In this document: positions 8,905-17,837 of the stretch, in pieces
Layout: each line of letters opens with the position of its first letter
How positions within the stretch are numbered: the first letter of the stretch is position 1
DNA from: Bryobacteraceae bacterium
GTDB taxonomy: Bacteria > Acidobacteriota > Terriglobia > Bryobacterales > Bryobacteraceae
DNA: 64,000 nucleotides
Reading direction: 5' to 3'
NCBI GenBank assembly: GCA_026129905.1
Contig: JAHCHE010000031.1
Span: 23,702 to 87,701, forward strand
Position numbers and translations under genes: made by a program
Notes under the pieces: generated by a model
Told to the model about the DNA's origin: nothing
The model's input: the letters and a program-made list of their open reading frames with translations, nothing else
Database searches by the model: none

Positions 8905-10152
8905 TCAAAACGACATGCTAAGCATCGCTTGTGCCTGGTTGCGGTGAATTGGCGAGCCCGTGCCCTCATAGTAGGGCGATGTCGCACTGCCCAGGCCCCA
9001 GTGAGTAAGCCGGAGTTCAGGCGCCAGCCGGATTTGCCCCCAACGGAACTCAACGCCGACCGCCCCCGTGGCGCCGAATGGCGAGAGCCGCCAGGAGCTT
9101 ACTTCCTTTGTGGTGCGGAACGACGGGCCCAGCGCGACGAACGGCTGGAGAGGAATGCCGTGGAAGGTTCGCAGGGGCGTCAGCCGATACTTCGCGAGCA
9201 CCGGAATCTCCCAGAAGTTAGAGATCACCGACGGTTGATCGCTTAAGTTGATATACGGTGGTATGCTGCCCGCGACATTGGAATAGCGCGTTACCAACCG
9301 GTACTTCCGCGGAATGGCGTTGGCCTCCACCGAGACTCGTCGCCACAGGTTCACCTCCAGGAAGGGACCCACTTGAGCCGAGCGCAGCGAAGTGGTGGTT
9401 CCGGTGAAGGAGAACTCAGGCGTGTCGAGGAAGTACTCCTGTGTGGGCAAATCCGCCGTCAGATTCGTGACAACCATGGCGCCGAAGGAAAAGCGCCGTC
9501 CCAGCGGGTGCGCCAGTTCCGGCGACGCGTAGCCCAGCCCCACCAGTAGCTCCACCTGATTCTGCTCGGTTCGAACGCCGGCGCTATTGGGGTCCTGCTG
9601 CCAATGCGTGTAACGGATGCGCGGCGCGAGCTTGAGGCGGCCCCATTGCCGCTCAATGCCAAAGCCAGCCGTCAGGCCGGCTGGTGAAGGCCTCGCTGCG
9701 TTCAGATTGCCCGCCTTGCGCAGCGATGGGCCCCCTTCGATGAAGGGCCGCCACCGCTCGGCGCCAAACCGGTATTGAGCCAGCAACGGGAACTGCCAGG
9801 TGATCACCGGGGCCGGCGCGTAGCCGGTGATGAGGCCGTCGCGAACCTCGACCGCGGCCCGGTACAGCAATGGCTTATACATGCCGCCGAAGCTGAGCGA
9901 CAGGCGGCTGGTCAGGCCGACCCCCGCCTGCAGGCCGACAATGTAGCCTCCGCGTTTCGAAAGAGTGGCACTGGGAACCTGCGTAGGGCCTTGGCCAAAG
10001 TCGATGGTATACGTTTCCCTGGTTTCGACGAAGTCGCGGGTGGGGTAACCACCGGCAATGACACCAAAGCTGAGCCGCTGTCCAATGGTCGGCAAAGCCG
10101 TACACAGTGTAAGTAACGATACGGATGTGGCCACAGACCGAAGAATAGGCAT
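8905..10152 (-). CDS. Outer-membrane beta-barrel protein with internal duplication
   Basis: The 415-residue protein has a signal peptide (to about residue 25, PTIGQ) and alternating hydrophobic/aromatic strands ending in SMSF, a typical outer-membrane C-terminal signal. Two halves repeat each other: FGVIAGG/FGAMVVT, QFPLLAQYRF/EIPVLAKYRL, RPFIEGGPSLR/QPFVALGPSFR and RLKLAPRIRYTHW/QIRLAPELRLTHW. Each half, about 195 residues, is the size of one 8-strand barrel. Function is not recognisable; the closest general class is the porin-family/OMP beta-barrel proteins of unknown role. It is monocistronic, with a long upstream gap. Confidence 0.85.
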   Translation of the reverse strand: MPILRSVATSVSLLTLCTALPTIGQRLSFGVIAGGYPTRDFVETRETYTIDFGQGPTQVPSATLSKRGGYIVGLQAGVGLTSRLSLSFGGMYKPLLYRAAVEVRDGLITGYAPAPVITWQFPLLAQYRFGAERWRPFIEGGPSLRKAGNLNAARPSPAGLTAGFGIERQWGRLKLAPRIRYTHWQQDPNSAGVRTEQNQVELLVGLGYASPELAHPLGRRFSFGAMVVTNLTADLPTQEYFLDTPEFSFTGTTTSLRSAQVGPFLEVNLWRRVSVEANAIPRKYRLVTRYSNVAGSIPPYINLSDQPSVISNFWEIPVLAKYRLTPLRTFHGIPLQPFVALGPSFRTTKEVSSWRLSPFGATGAVGVEFRWGQIRLAPELRLTHWGLGSATSPYYEGTGSPIHRNQAQAMLSMSF

Positions 10153-10740
10153 GACGTGCTACCGACGCGCACGGCAGTAGATGGGTTTCACCAAGAGAGG
10201 CGACTTCAGCAAGGGAGAGTCTGTAGCGGCACTCCATAGTACTTTCAAAACCCCTTGTCGCCTACCTCTCCCGCTCGCCGACTTTGCCGGAAAGTGAGCC
10301 GGCTGCAACGATAGCCTGCACGCGCAAAACCCTGCCACGACTCCATCCGCGCTCGTTCGACTATCGTGTACTCGACGCCGCTGTTTTCCAGCGCTTCCCT
10401 CGCGGCCGCCAGCGGCGGCAGTTCGCGATCCCCGGATCGGTCAAACTCATCGCCCGCCGGACCCAAGGTCCATGCCGGCCTCGCGCGTTACGCAGGCCCG
10501 AAGCAAGCGCGGTTGATCGCTCTGAACGGCCAGCTTCAACCCAGGACATCCGGAAATCGGGCCGTTGGCCGGGAAAAGCGATCGCCACCCGCAGTCCCGC
10601 CAGATTTTTCCGAATAACTCTTTATCTATCAGCCACCTACGTCCGCCTTGCGGCGGCTGCCGATCCCGCCCGTGGTAAAACGGGTTCAGCGCGGGCTGCG
10701 GCTCGGCGTTTCGGCGCGATTATGCGTGGCGTTCATCACG

Positions 10741-10770
10741 TTTCGACACTTTTCTACACTTTCGACACAT
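10741..10770. repeat. Three imperfect 10-bp direct repeats
   Basis: The sequence reads tttcgacact, tttctacact, ttcgacacat in succession, a 10-bp period that would place all copies on one face of the helix. It lies about 250 bases upstream of the Gfo/Idh gene. Role unknown; a multimeric regulator site is possible. Confidence 0.6.
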
Positions 10771-10799
10771 TCGCAATTTTCCTCCGCGCCGCGCTCTTG

Positions 10800-10831
10800 G
10801 GTGACGCATCGCTCCGCCAGGATGCGTCACC
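10800..10831. promoter_or_regulatory. Perfect inverted repeat, 10-bp arms
   Basis: GGTGACGCAT (10800-10809) and ATGCGTCACC (10822-10831) are exact reverse complements with a 12-base loop. A further TGCGTCACC copy lies about 100 bases downstream, near 10933. No T-run follows, so a terminator is unlikely; an operator upstream of the gene at 11022 is the better reading. Confidence 0.5.
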
Positions 10832-11021
10832 TTCCCGCAAAACGCCCGCGAGCCGAAACGCAACCGACTGGAAATCAATGATTTACGAAGTTTTCCACAA
10901 TTCGCAATCATTTTCGTGGAATTCTCCCAACTTGCGTCACCACTCCTCCCGCCGTCGTCCGGCGGGCCGCGTGAAGCTCTCGCCCCGCCGTCCTTTTGCG
11001 TCGCTGTCATAGAATCGGGTC

Positions 11022-12242
11022 ATGTCATCTTATTCGAGAAGAGCTTTCCTGGGCGCCGCCGGCGGCGCGGCGTTCGCCGCCCGCTCCTATTCCCAGGTCT
11101 CCGGCGCGGGCAATCGCCTCCGCATCGGCGTCATCGGCTGCGGCGGCATGGCCACCCACCACATGAAGACCCTCGTCCCCCTCCGCGAGTCGGACAACTT
11201 CGAATTCGCCGCCGTCTGCGATATCTACGACAAGCGCGCCCGGATGGCCGCCGAGCTGACCGGCGCGAAGATCCACAAAGACTACCGGAGCCTGCTCGAA
11301 GAGAAGGATATCGACTACGTCCTCATCGCCACCCCGGAGCACTGGCACGCCCAGATGACCATCGACGCCGCCGAAGCCGGCAAGCACATCTATTGCGAAA
11401 AGCCGATGACCCAGACCTCCGAACAGGCCAAGAAAGTCGTTGCCGTCATCCAGCGGACCGGCGTCAAAATGCAGGTCGGCGTCCAGGGCATGTCGGACGA
11501 CTCCTACGAGACGGCAAATAAATATGTCAAACAGGACGCGCTTGGCAAAGTCGTTCTGGCCCAGATCGACTACTCCCGCAACTACGCCGAGGATTTCTGG
11601 GATTACGAGATCGACGGCGACGCCCGGCCCGGCGAGAACCTCGACTGGAGCGCCTGGCTCGGCCCCGCCCCGCGACGCCCGTTCGAGCCGGAGCGCTTCT
11701 TCCGCTGGCGCCACTACTGGGATTACTCCAGCGGTATCGCCAGCGACCTCTTCGTCCACCGCGTCACCCGCATCATCAAGTCCCTCGACCTCACGTTCCC
11801 GGACCGCGGCGTCGCCACCGGCGGCAAGTTCTTCTTTGTCAACAGCAAGGCCGAAGTGCCCGACACCATGAACGTCCTCCTCGACTACCCCGAGGGCCTC
11901 ACCGTCCAGTTGATCTCCTCCATGGCCAACGACGCCAGGGTCGAGCACATGCTCCGCGGCCACAAGGCCACCCTCTTCTTCACCCCCACCGGCTTCGAAA
12001 TCCGGCCCCAGGAACTCTTTGAAAAGGAACTCAAGCCGGTTGTTCACGAGAAGTCCGGCGGGGAGCGGGTGGACCTCCACCACCGCAACCTGATGAACGC
12101 CATCCGGCATAACGAGCCGCTGAAGTGCGATTGCCGTCTCGGCTATTACGGCGTCGTCGCCTGCGAAATGGGTACGCAATCTCTACGAAGACAGAAATAT
12201 ATGGCATGGGACCGAGGACGGGAGCGGCTCCGTTCGCTATAA
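11022..12242 (+). CDS. Gfo/Idh/MocA family oxidoreductase, Tat-exported
   Basis: The 406-residue protein begins with a twin-arginine signal ([16 protein letters not shown]), then the NAD(P)-binding Rossmann motif [14 protein letters not shown]. The catalytic-type block YCEKPMTQT (EKP) is at about residues 126-134. Exported members of this family handle sugars or glycoside derivatives and carry their cofactor across the membrane folded. The C-terminal part has the family's beta-sheet domain and ends with [14 protein letters not shown] sulfatase gene follows 18 bases later in the same direction, consistent with a sulfated-glycan theme. The substrate cannot be deduced. Confidence 0.92.
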   Translation: MSSYSRRAFLGAAGGAAFAARSYSQVSGAGNRLRIGVIGCGGMATHHMKTLVPLRESDNFEFAAVCDIYDKRARMAAELTGAKIHKDYRSLLEEKDIDYVLIATPEHWHAQMTIDAAEAGKHIYCEKPMTQTSEQAKKVVAVIQRTGVKMQVGVQGMSDDSYETANKYVKQDALGKVVLAQIDYSRNYAEDFWDYEIDGDARPGENLDWSAWLGPAPRRPFEPERFFRWRHYWDYSSGIASDLFVHRVTRIIKSLDLTFPDRGVATGGKFFFVNSKAEVPDTMNVLLDYPEGLTVQLISSMANDARVEHMLRGHKATLFFTPTGFEIRPQELFEKELKPVVHEKSGGERVDLHHRNLMNAIRHNEPLKCDCRLGYYGVVACEMGTQSLRRQKYMAWDRGRERLRSL

Positions 12243-12260
12243 ATTCGCCCTGGAATCGCG

Positions 12261-13955
12261 ATGAATCGGCGTAATTTTCTTGGAGTTACAGGTCTCGGAG
12301 CCGCGGCTTCGACCGCCGTCGCCCAGGAAGTCGCCTCGCGCATCGAGTCGCCCCGGCGGTTCATCCGGCGCAAGGAGGGCAGGCGCCCGTTCCGCGCGCG
12401 GGATGCCGGCCGCCGGCCGAACGTTTTCCTGATCTCCATCGACATGGTCAGCCCCGATCACTGGCATCCCCAGCGATCCCTCCATCGCGAAATGGACCTG
12501 CCTGCCATACGCTCGCTGGCCCGCGACGGCGTCGTATTCAACAACTGCTTCACCACCGCGCCGCTCTGCGCTCCCGCCCGCGCGGCCCTCGCCACCGGCC
12601 GCTACTCCTACATCACCGCCAACGGCGAGCGCGCCCACGACGGGCACGAGACCATCCTCCGGTCTGACGACGTGATTTTCCAGGAGTACCTGAAAGCCTC
12701 GGGCTACCGCACCAAACACGCCGGCAAGGGCCACCTCGGAACCCAGAAGTTCATCGACGCCTTCGATGAGAACGCGCCCGCCTGGGACCGCTGGGCCCCG
12801 CCGGTCCACGACGACGAGGAGTACCTAGCGTACCTGCGCGGCCTCGGCGTCAAGCGCGCCCGCTATAAAAAGGAACTGTTCGGCCTCCAGCAGGACCGCG
12901 CGTCCCGCTGGGCGTCCTGGGGCGGCTGGATCGAGCAGGCCGACGGCAATCCGTTCCCGCTCGAGGCCCAGTACAGCTTCTACCTGGCCCGCCGCGCCGT
13001 CCACAAGCTGGACGCCGCACTCGAGGGCAACGACGGCCGCGACCCCGTCTATCTCCAACTCGACTTCTTCGATCCCCACCAGCCGTTCTCCATCCCCGCA
13101 GGCTTCGAAAAGCGCGAGCAAGCCCTGCGCGCCGCCTTCAAGCTGCCGGCCAGTTTCGAGCGCGTGCGCCGCAACGATTGGCGCCCGTTCCCCGACGAAC
13201 CGAAGATCTACGACTTCTACCGCAAGAACTGGGGACTCTACCGGTCCGAGACCGCGCTCGACTACATGGTCGCCAACGCGCTCCAGATGGAGGTGGTCGA
13301 CCGCGCGCTCGAGCATCTGCTCTCCGCCATCCGCCAGCGCGGCCTCTACGAAGAATCCGTCATCGTCTTTACTGCCGATCACGGCGAAATGAACGCGCGC
13401 GGCGCGCTCGTCGACAAGGGCGTATACCTGTGCCCCGACGTCCTGCGCGTCCCGCTCATCGTCAAGATGCCGTCAAGCGCCCGCGTCCAACCGCGAGCGG
13501 TCGAGCCGCCCGTGTCGCACCTCGACATCGCCCCGACCCTGCTCGACATCGCCGGCCTGGAACCGGAAGCGCGGCTCGACGGCCAATCGTTGTTGCCCTG
13601 CCTTGGCGGCAACGAGCATGGCGACCGCGACCTGTTCATGGAGTGCGGCTGGCACGTCGGCGTGAATTTCGCCTGCGCTGTCCAGCGCTGGCAGCGCGGC
13701 GGCGCGCACCACCTGTACGCCTACAACTGCTCCGACGCTGTCGACGAGCTTTACGACTTGAACTCCGCCAATCCGGTGAACCTCGCGCTCAAGCCGGAGC
13801 ACAAGGCCCTGCGCGAGGAAATGGTCCGCCGCATGGGAGCCTTCCTGGAACGCGACCCCCGCTGGGTGGGATACTGGCATAGTTTCCGCCTCGATCGCTA
13901 CCACGAACTGCCCAAGGTCGAAAGCGGCGATGTCCAGATGTTCCGCCCGATCTGA
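12261..13955 (+). CDS. Sulfatase (arylsulfatase/N-sulfoglucosamine type), Tat-exported
   Basis: The 564-residue protein has a twin-arginine signal (NRRNFLGVTGLGAAAS). NVFLISIDMVSPDHW gives the first metal site and CAPARAALATGR the formylglycine signature CxPxR, at about residues 97-108, so the active-site cysteine is present. ADHGEMN supplies later metal ligands near residue 374. Sulfatases of this family hydrolyse sulfate esters; activity needs a formylglycine-generating enzyme, not seen in this window. It follows the Gfo/Idh gene closely and precedes the amidohydrolase gene, probably as one unit. Confidence 0.93.
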   Translation: MNRRNFLGVTGLGAAASTAVAQEVASRIESPRRFIRRKEGRRPFRARDAGRRPNVFLISIDMVSPDHWHPQRSLHREMDLPAIRSLARDGVVFNNCFTTAPLCAPARAALATGRYSYITANGERAHDGHETILRSDDVIFQEYLKASGYRTKHAGKGHLGTQKFIDAFDENAPAWDRWAPPVHDDEEYLAYLRGLGVKRARYKKELFGLQQDRASRWASWGGWIEQADGNPFPLEAQYSFYLARRAVHKLDAALEGNDGRDPVYLQLDFFDPHQPFSIPAGFEKREQALRAAFKLPASFERVRRNDWRPFPDEPKIYDFYRKNWGLYRSETALDYMVANALQMEVVDRALEHLLSAIRQRGLYEESVIVFTADHGEMNARGALVDKGVYLCPDVLRVPLIVKMPSSARVQPRAVEPPVSHLDIAPTLLDIAGLEPEARLDGQSLLPCLGGNEHGDRDLFMECGWHVGVNFACAVQRWQRGGAHHLYAYNCSDAVDELYDLNSANPVNLALKPEHKALREEMVRRMGAFLERDPRWVGYWHSFRLDRYHELPKVESGDVQMFRPI

Positions 13956-13982
13956 CTGGGTCCGGTTCATGAAGGAGGTTAC

Positions 13983-15239
13983 GTGAGGTTTGTGTTGACG
14001 CTGGCCCTATTCTCGGCCGCTGGCTGGAGCCAGACGGCGTATGACCTGGTGCTCAAGGGCGGCCATGTCATCGACCCGAAGAACAACATCGATGGAGTGA
14101 TGGACGTCGCCGTTAGCGGCGGCAAGATCGCCGCGGTCGGGCCCAACCTGCAAGGCAAGACCATGGTCGACGCCGCCGGCTTGTATGTCACCCCCGGCCT
14201 GGTGGACCTCCACACCCACGTCTACTTCAACGCCGGGAACCCCGACGCCTGGGCGGGCGACAACAGCGTGCAGCCGGACGCGTTCAGTTTTCGCACGGGC
14301 ACTACCACGATGGTGGACGCCGGCAGCGCGGGTTGGCGCAATTTCGAAGCATTCTACGCGGGCGTGATCGCGCGCGCCCGGACCCGCGTGCTCGCCTTCA
14401 TCAACATTGCCGGCCTTGGCATGATCACCGACGCGGTCGAGCAGGCCGACTTCAACGCAGCCGAGGTCGCCCGCCTGGCGCGGAAGTACAAGGACGCCGT
14501 CGTCGGCGTCAAGACCGCGCACTACCAGAAGCCGGACTGGGAATCCGTGGACAGCGCCATCCAGGCCGGGAAGTTGGCCGGCATCCCCATCATGGTCGAC
14601 TTCGGCTATTTCCTGAAGGAGCGCCCCTACTGGCAACTGGTCACCCAGCGCCTGCGGCCCGGCGACATCACCACGCACATGTACCGCGCGCCCGTCCCCT
14701 ACGTCGATGAAGACGGAAAGCTCTACTCCTACCTGAACGAGGCGCGGCGGCGCGGCGTCATCTTCGATGTCGGCCATGGCGGCGGAAGCTTCGTGATGCG
14801 CAACGCCGTACCCGCCGTCGCCCAGGGCTTCTACCCCGATTCCATTTCCACCGACCTCCACACCGGCAGCATGAACGGCGCGATGATCGACATGCCCACC
14901 ACCATGAGCAAGCTGCTCGCCATGGGCATGCCGCTACAGAAGGTGATCGAGGCCTCTACCTGGAAGCCGGCGCGCGTCATCCAGCGCGAGGAACTCGGCC
15001 ACCTCACCGCCGGGGCGGTCGCCGACGTCGCCGTTTGGAACCTCATGCGGGGCGACTTCGGTTTCGCCGACGCGGCCGGCGCCGGCGTCAAGGGAAACCA
15101 GCGGCTGTTCTGCGAACTGACGCTCAAAGACGGCCGGGTCGTCTGGGATTGGAACGGCCGGCGCGCAGCCGACTACAAGACCCTCGACCCTACCTACGGC
15201 ATCCGGCCGGGCATCGACGAGATCGTCCCGCCCAAGTGA
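13983..15239 (+). CDS. Secreted amidohydrolase/deacetylase-type metallohydrolase
   Basis: The 418-residue protein starts at GTG 13983, just after a strong Shine-Dalgarno (aaggaggt, 13972-13979). A signal peptide (to about residue 18) precedes the amidohydrolase layout: DLVLKGGHVIDPKN, the metal motif GLVDLHTHVY near residue 79, a lysine in VGVKTAHYQK that may be the carboxylated metal bridge, and FDVGHGGGSF. It belongs with dihydroorotase-like deacetylases of the amidohydrolase superfamily. A clear paralog lies at 51811-53055. The substrate is unknown; the neighbours suggest catabolism of modified glycans or peptides. Confidence 0.9.
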   Translation: MRFVLTLALFSAAGWSQTAYDLVLKGGHVIDPKNNIDGVMDVAVSGGKIAAVGPNLQGKTMVDAAGLYVTPGLVDLHTHVYFNAGNPDAWAGDNSVQPDAFSFRTGTTTMVDAGSAGWRNFEAFYAGVIARARTRVLAFINIAGLGMITDAVEQADFNAAEVARLARKYKDAVVGVKTAHYQKPDWESVDSAIQAGKLAGIPIMVDFGYFLKERPYWQLVTQRLRPGDITTHMYRAPVPYVDEDGKLYSYLNEARRRGVIFDVGHGGGSFVMRNAVPAVAQGFYPDSISTDLHTGSMNGAMIDMPTTMSKLLAMGMPLQKVIEASTWKPARVIQREELGHLTAGAVADVAVWNLMRGDFGFADAAGAGVKGNQRLFCELTLKDGRVVWDWNGRRAADYKTLDPTYGIRPGIDEIVPPK

Positions 15240-15243
15240 GGCT

Positions 15244-16809
15244 TCAGCTCTCGGTCGCCCGGTGGAACGGCAGGACCTTGCCGCGCCCGGTGGCCAGCGG
15301 CGCGCCGCGCTCGACGCCGACGATGCGCTCCCGCGCCCACATCCGCGCCATGAAGCCGTAGTACGAGCGGACCTTCGCCAACTCCGCGAGGAAAGCCTCC
15401 GGCGCCGCGCCGGCATCCACCCCCTCCAGCGCCGGGCTCACTCGCAGCGTGTAGTGGGCCAAACCCAGCGCGTCCCGCGCCTCCACAAGCTGGAAGTCGC
15501 CCGCTGCCCCGCCGAACCGCCGCGGAAGCGCCTCCTCCAGCACCTGCGCGACGTCCGAGACCGCGAAGGTCACCCCGAACTCGGTGATCTTGTCCGAGCT
15601 TCGGATCGCGTGCAGCGTCGTCCGGCAGTCCAGGCGGTCGTACAGGCAATCGCAGCGCCGGCGCGTAATCGCCGCGCGGTCGCCGATGTCCGTGTTCAGC
15701 AGCACCTTCGGCGTGATGGGCTGTAGCGACGTCAGCAGCAGGCTGCGCTCCTCGCCGTCTTCCTCCGGCGCGCCGATCACGGCGTAGGTGTCGAGCAGCG
15801 CGTGAGCCTCGTCCGGATGCCGGGCCTGCCGGCACTGCCCGCCGATCCAGGTCGCTTCGGTGGAACCGTACAGCGGCGCTGCCCGCGCGCCCGACCCTTC
15901 GATCGCCCGGCGGCGCGCCGGGGTGAGCGGCTCGGAGCCCAAGAGAAAGGTGACGCCGGACAGGCTCGCGCCGCGCTGTTGCGCCGCCAGGCTCAGCTTC
16001 ACCGCGGCGCTGGGAGCGGTATTGACGCACGGCCTCTTGCCTTCCTCCAGGAACGCGAGCAGGCAGTCGAGCACCGGCGCCGGGTTGTCGTAAGGCGCCC
16101 GTTCCGGCGCCGGAAGACCGGCCGCCCGCCGCACCAGCCAGTGAATCGAGACCGAGTAGAAGCGGTCCTTCACCGCCGTCATCTCCTCGGAGACGAACCA
16201 GCGGGAGTACTTCAGGCCGAACTTCGCGCACGAGAGGTGGCGGCTTGCCACGCCCGCGTGATCCGGCGTCCAGAACACCAGCGGTCCGTCAAGGCAGCCG
16301 TTCTCGGCGAAGAAGACCAGCCAGTGCGGGACCATCTGGGCGATCTGGTCGAGGTTGCCGGTGGTGGGAGCGGGCTTACCGCGCGTGCCGCCGGTCGTGC
16401 TGCGGAGGTCCGGAACCATCCGCGGATCGTCGAACTCCTCCGGCCGGAAATGGAACGTCCGCCCGCCTCGAACCGCCGGCTGCCGGCCCTTGAATTCCTC
16501 GTAGCCCACGTACACGCCGGCGCGCGCCAGGCGTTCGAGCGCGCCTTCCAGACCCTCGGCGGCTACCAGCTTTCGAACGTCGCCCGCCTCGCAGCCGGCG
16601 GCCTCCAGCAGCTTGCGGTACGGGCTCCCGGGATTGGCATAAACGGCCGTATCCAGCTTCGCCAGGAACCGCTCCTCGCGACGCCGCACGCCGTCCTCGA
16701 TGACCTGAACGGCCTGCTCGAGCGTCAGCCGCTCGTCCAGAAAGCTGCGCAAGCCCCACGCGAAGCGGCCCAGGCCGATCAGCTTCGATCCGAGTCTCGC
16801 CAGTTCCAT
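15244..16809 (-). CDS. PaaK-like adenylate-forming protein (CoF390 synthetase/phenylacetate-CoA ligase type)
   Basis: The 521-residue protein has the AMP-binding layout of PaaK-like enzymes. The phosphate-loop-like STTGGTRGKP is at about residues 135-144, PLYGSTEATWIGG at about 318-330, and the adenylate block PKVLLNTDIGDRA at about 370-382, followed by a C-terminal lid domain. These proteins activate a carboxylate as acyl-AMP. The N-terminus is helical and has no signal peptide. It is divergent from the glycosyltransferase gene at 16875, only 65 bases away, and both sit beside a GT4 gene, so a role in making a surface glycan or glycolipid is possible. The substrate is not known. Confidence 0.78.
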   Translation of the reverse strand: MELARLGSKLIGLGRFAWGLRSFLDERLTLEQAVQVIEDGVRRREERFLAKLDTAVYANPGSPYRKLLEAAGCEAGDVRKLVAAEGLEGALERLARAGVYVGYEEFKGRQPAVRGGRTFHFRPEEFDDPRMVPDLRSTTGGTRGKPAPTTGNLDQIAQMVPHWLVFFAENGCLDGPLVFWTPDHAGVASRHLSCAKFGLKYSRWFVSEEMTAVKDRFYSVSIHWLVRRAAGLPAPERAPYDNPAPVLDCLLAFLEEGKRPCVNTAPSAAVKLSLAAQQRGASLSGVTFLLGSEPLTPARRRAIEGSGARAAPLYGSTEATWIGGQCRQARHPDEAHALLDTYAVIGAPEEDGEERSLLLTSLQPITPKVLLNTDIGDRAAITRRRCDCLYDRLDCRTTLHAIRSSDKITEFGVTFAVSDVAQVLEEALPRRFGGAAGDFQLVEARDALGLAHYTLRVSPALEGVDAGAAPEAFLAELAKVRSYYGFMARMWARERIVGVERGAPLATGRGKVLPFHRATES

Positions 16810-16874
16810 TGCGGGCGCCGCCGGAATACAATGATCCTACAGTCCAGGCCGCGCCGGCCTGGCGAGGGCATTTG

Positions 16875-17837
16875 ATGACTGGATCGAAGCTGTGGGCCAT
16901 CACCTGTTACTTCCCCTTCGACGAGCCGCCCGGCGAAAAGAGGAGGCTCGCGGCCTATCGTGAGTTCCGCCGGCGCTTGGAGGTTCCCCTGGCCGCCGTC
17001 GAGCTCTCGCGCGAGGGCCGCTTCGATCTGGGGCCGGACGACGCCGACCTGCTCATCCAGCTTGCGGGCGGCGACCTGCTCTGGCAGAAGGAGCGCCTCC
17101 TGAACATCGCGCTGAAGGCCCTGCCCGCCTCCTGCGACGCCGTCGCCTGGATCGACTGCGACGTCGTCCTGGCTCGCCGCGATTGGCCCGGGGCGGCGCT
17201 TCGGCTGCTGGAGGAGTTCCCTCTCGGGCAGCCATTCCGGCAGTTGCACTTTCTCCGGCCGGGGCAGCCGCGAGAGCCCGGACCGTCGGAGACGCACCGT
17301 TCCGCCGCGTACCTGCTGAGCGCCGGCGGCGTTCCGGAAGAGTACTTCATCCGGCGCGGCGGGATGGGCATGAGCCTGCGCTGCTCCGCCGGGATGATGT
17401 GGGTGATCCGGCGGGAGGTTCTCGACCGGCACGGCTTGTACGACGCGATGATCCTCGGCGGAGGCGACAAAGCGGTGTTCTGCGCCGCGTGCGGCCGGTG
17501 GGCGGATTACGCGGCGTCGTACCAGATGAGCGCCCGTCAGCGGGAGCATTACCGGACCTGGGCGGAAGGCTTCTTCCGAGACGTCGTGGGCCGGATCGGG
17601 TACCTGGAGGGCGACCTGCTGCACCTGTGGCATGGCGATCTAGCTTCCCGCCACTACGCCGACCGCTACAGCGGGTTCGACCGGTTCGCCTTCGATCCGG
17701 ACACGGACCTCGTACCCGCTCCGAACGGCGCCTGGCGATGGGGTCCTGGCAAACCGGAACTGCGCGCCTTCGTCCGCCGGTACTTCGAACGCCGGCAGGG
17801 ACACGTCGAGGACGCCGCGCGCGCCGTCACCGCGTGA
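16875..17837 (+). CDS. Glycosyltransferase-like protein with DxD motif
   Basis: The 320-residue protein has no signal peptide. It contains AWIDCDVVLA near residue 97, the DxD-type nucleotide-sugar/metal site of GT-A glycosyltransferases, then GGDKAVFCAA and a late LLHLWHGDLASRHYADRY histidine block like those in polypeptide-galactosaminyl-type enzymes. The ATG at 16875 is preferred to one at 16809, which would overlap the divergent neighbour; a gcgaggg ribosome site precedes it. The 3' end overlaps the convergent GT4 gene by 11 bases. Acceptor and donor are unknown. Confidence 0.7.
   Translation: MTGSKLWAITCYFPFDEPPGEKRRLAAYREFRRRLEVPLAAVELSREGRFDLGPDDADLLIQLAGGDLLWQKERLLNIALKALPASCDAVAWIDCDVVLARRDWPGAALRLLEEFPLGQPFRQLHFLRPGQPREPGPSETHRSAAYLLSAGGVPEEYFIRRGGMGMSLRCSAGMMWVIRREVLDRHGLYDAMILGGGDKAVFCAACGRWADYAASYQMSARQREHYRTWAEGFFRDVVGRIGYLEGDLLHLWHGDLASRHYADRYSGFDRFAFDPDTDLVPAPNGAWRWGPGKPELRAFVRRYFERRQGHVEDAARAVTA

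Larger units (their letters stand above)
10153..11021. other. Long intergenic region, no confident gene
   Basis: This 869-bp stretch separates two genes that read away from each other (start at 10152 on minus, start at 11022 on +). No open frame here has a recognisable domain. On the minus strand about 10245-10460 a frame without a clear start (DEFDRSGDRELPPL, SGVEYTIVERARMES) has coding-like codon use and may be a gene relic. The right half is less GC-rich than its surroundings and contains short repeats (10741-10770) and an inverted repeat (10800-10831), which suggest regulation of the gene at 11022. Confidence 0.5.

Noticed and set aside
10284..11012. Open frame of 242 codons on +
   Set aside because: Composition is typical of a shadow frame in high-GC DNA; no domain, no signal and no ribosome site.
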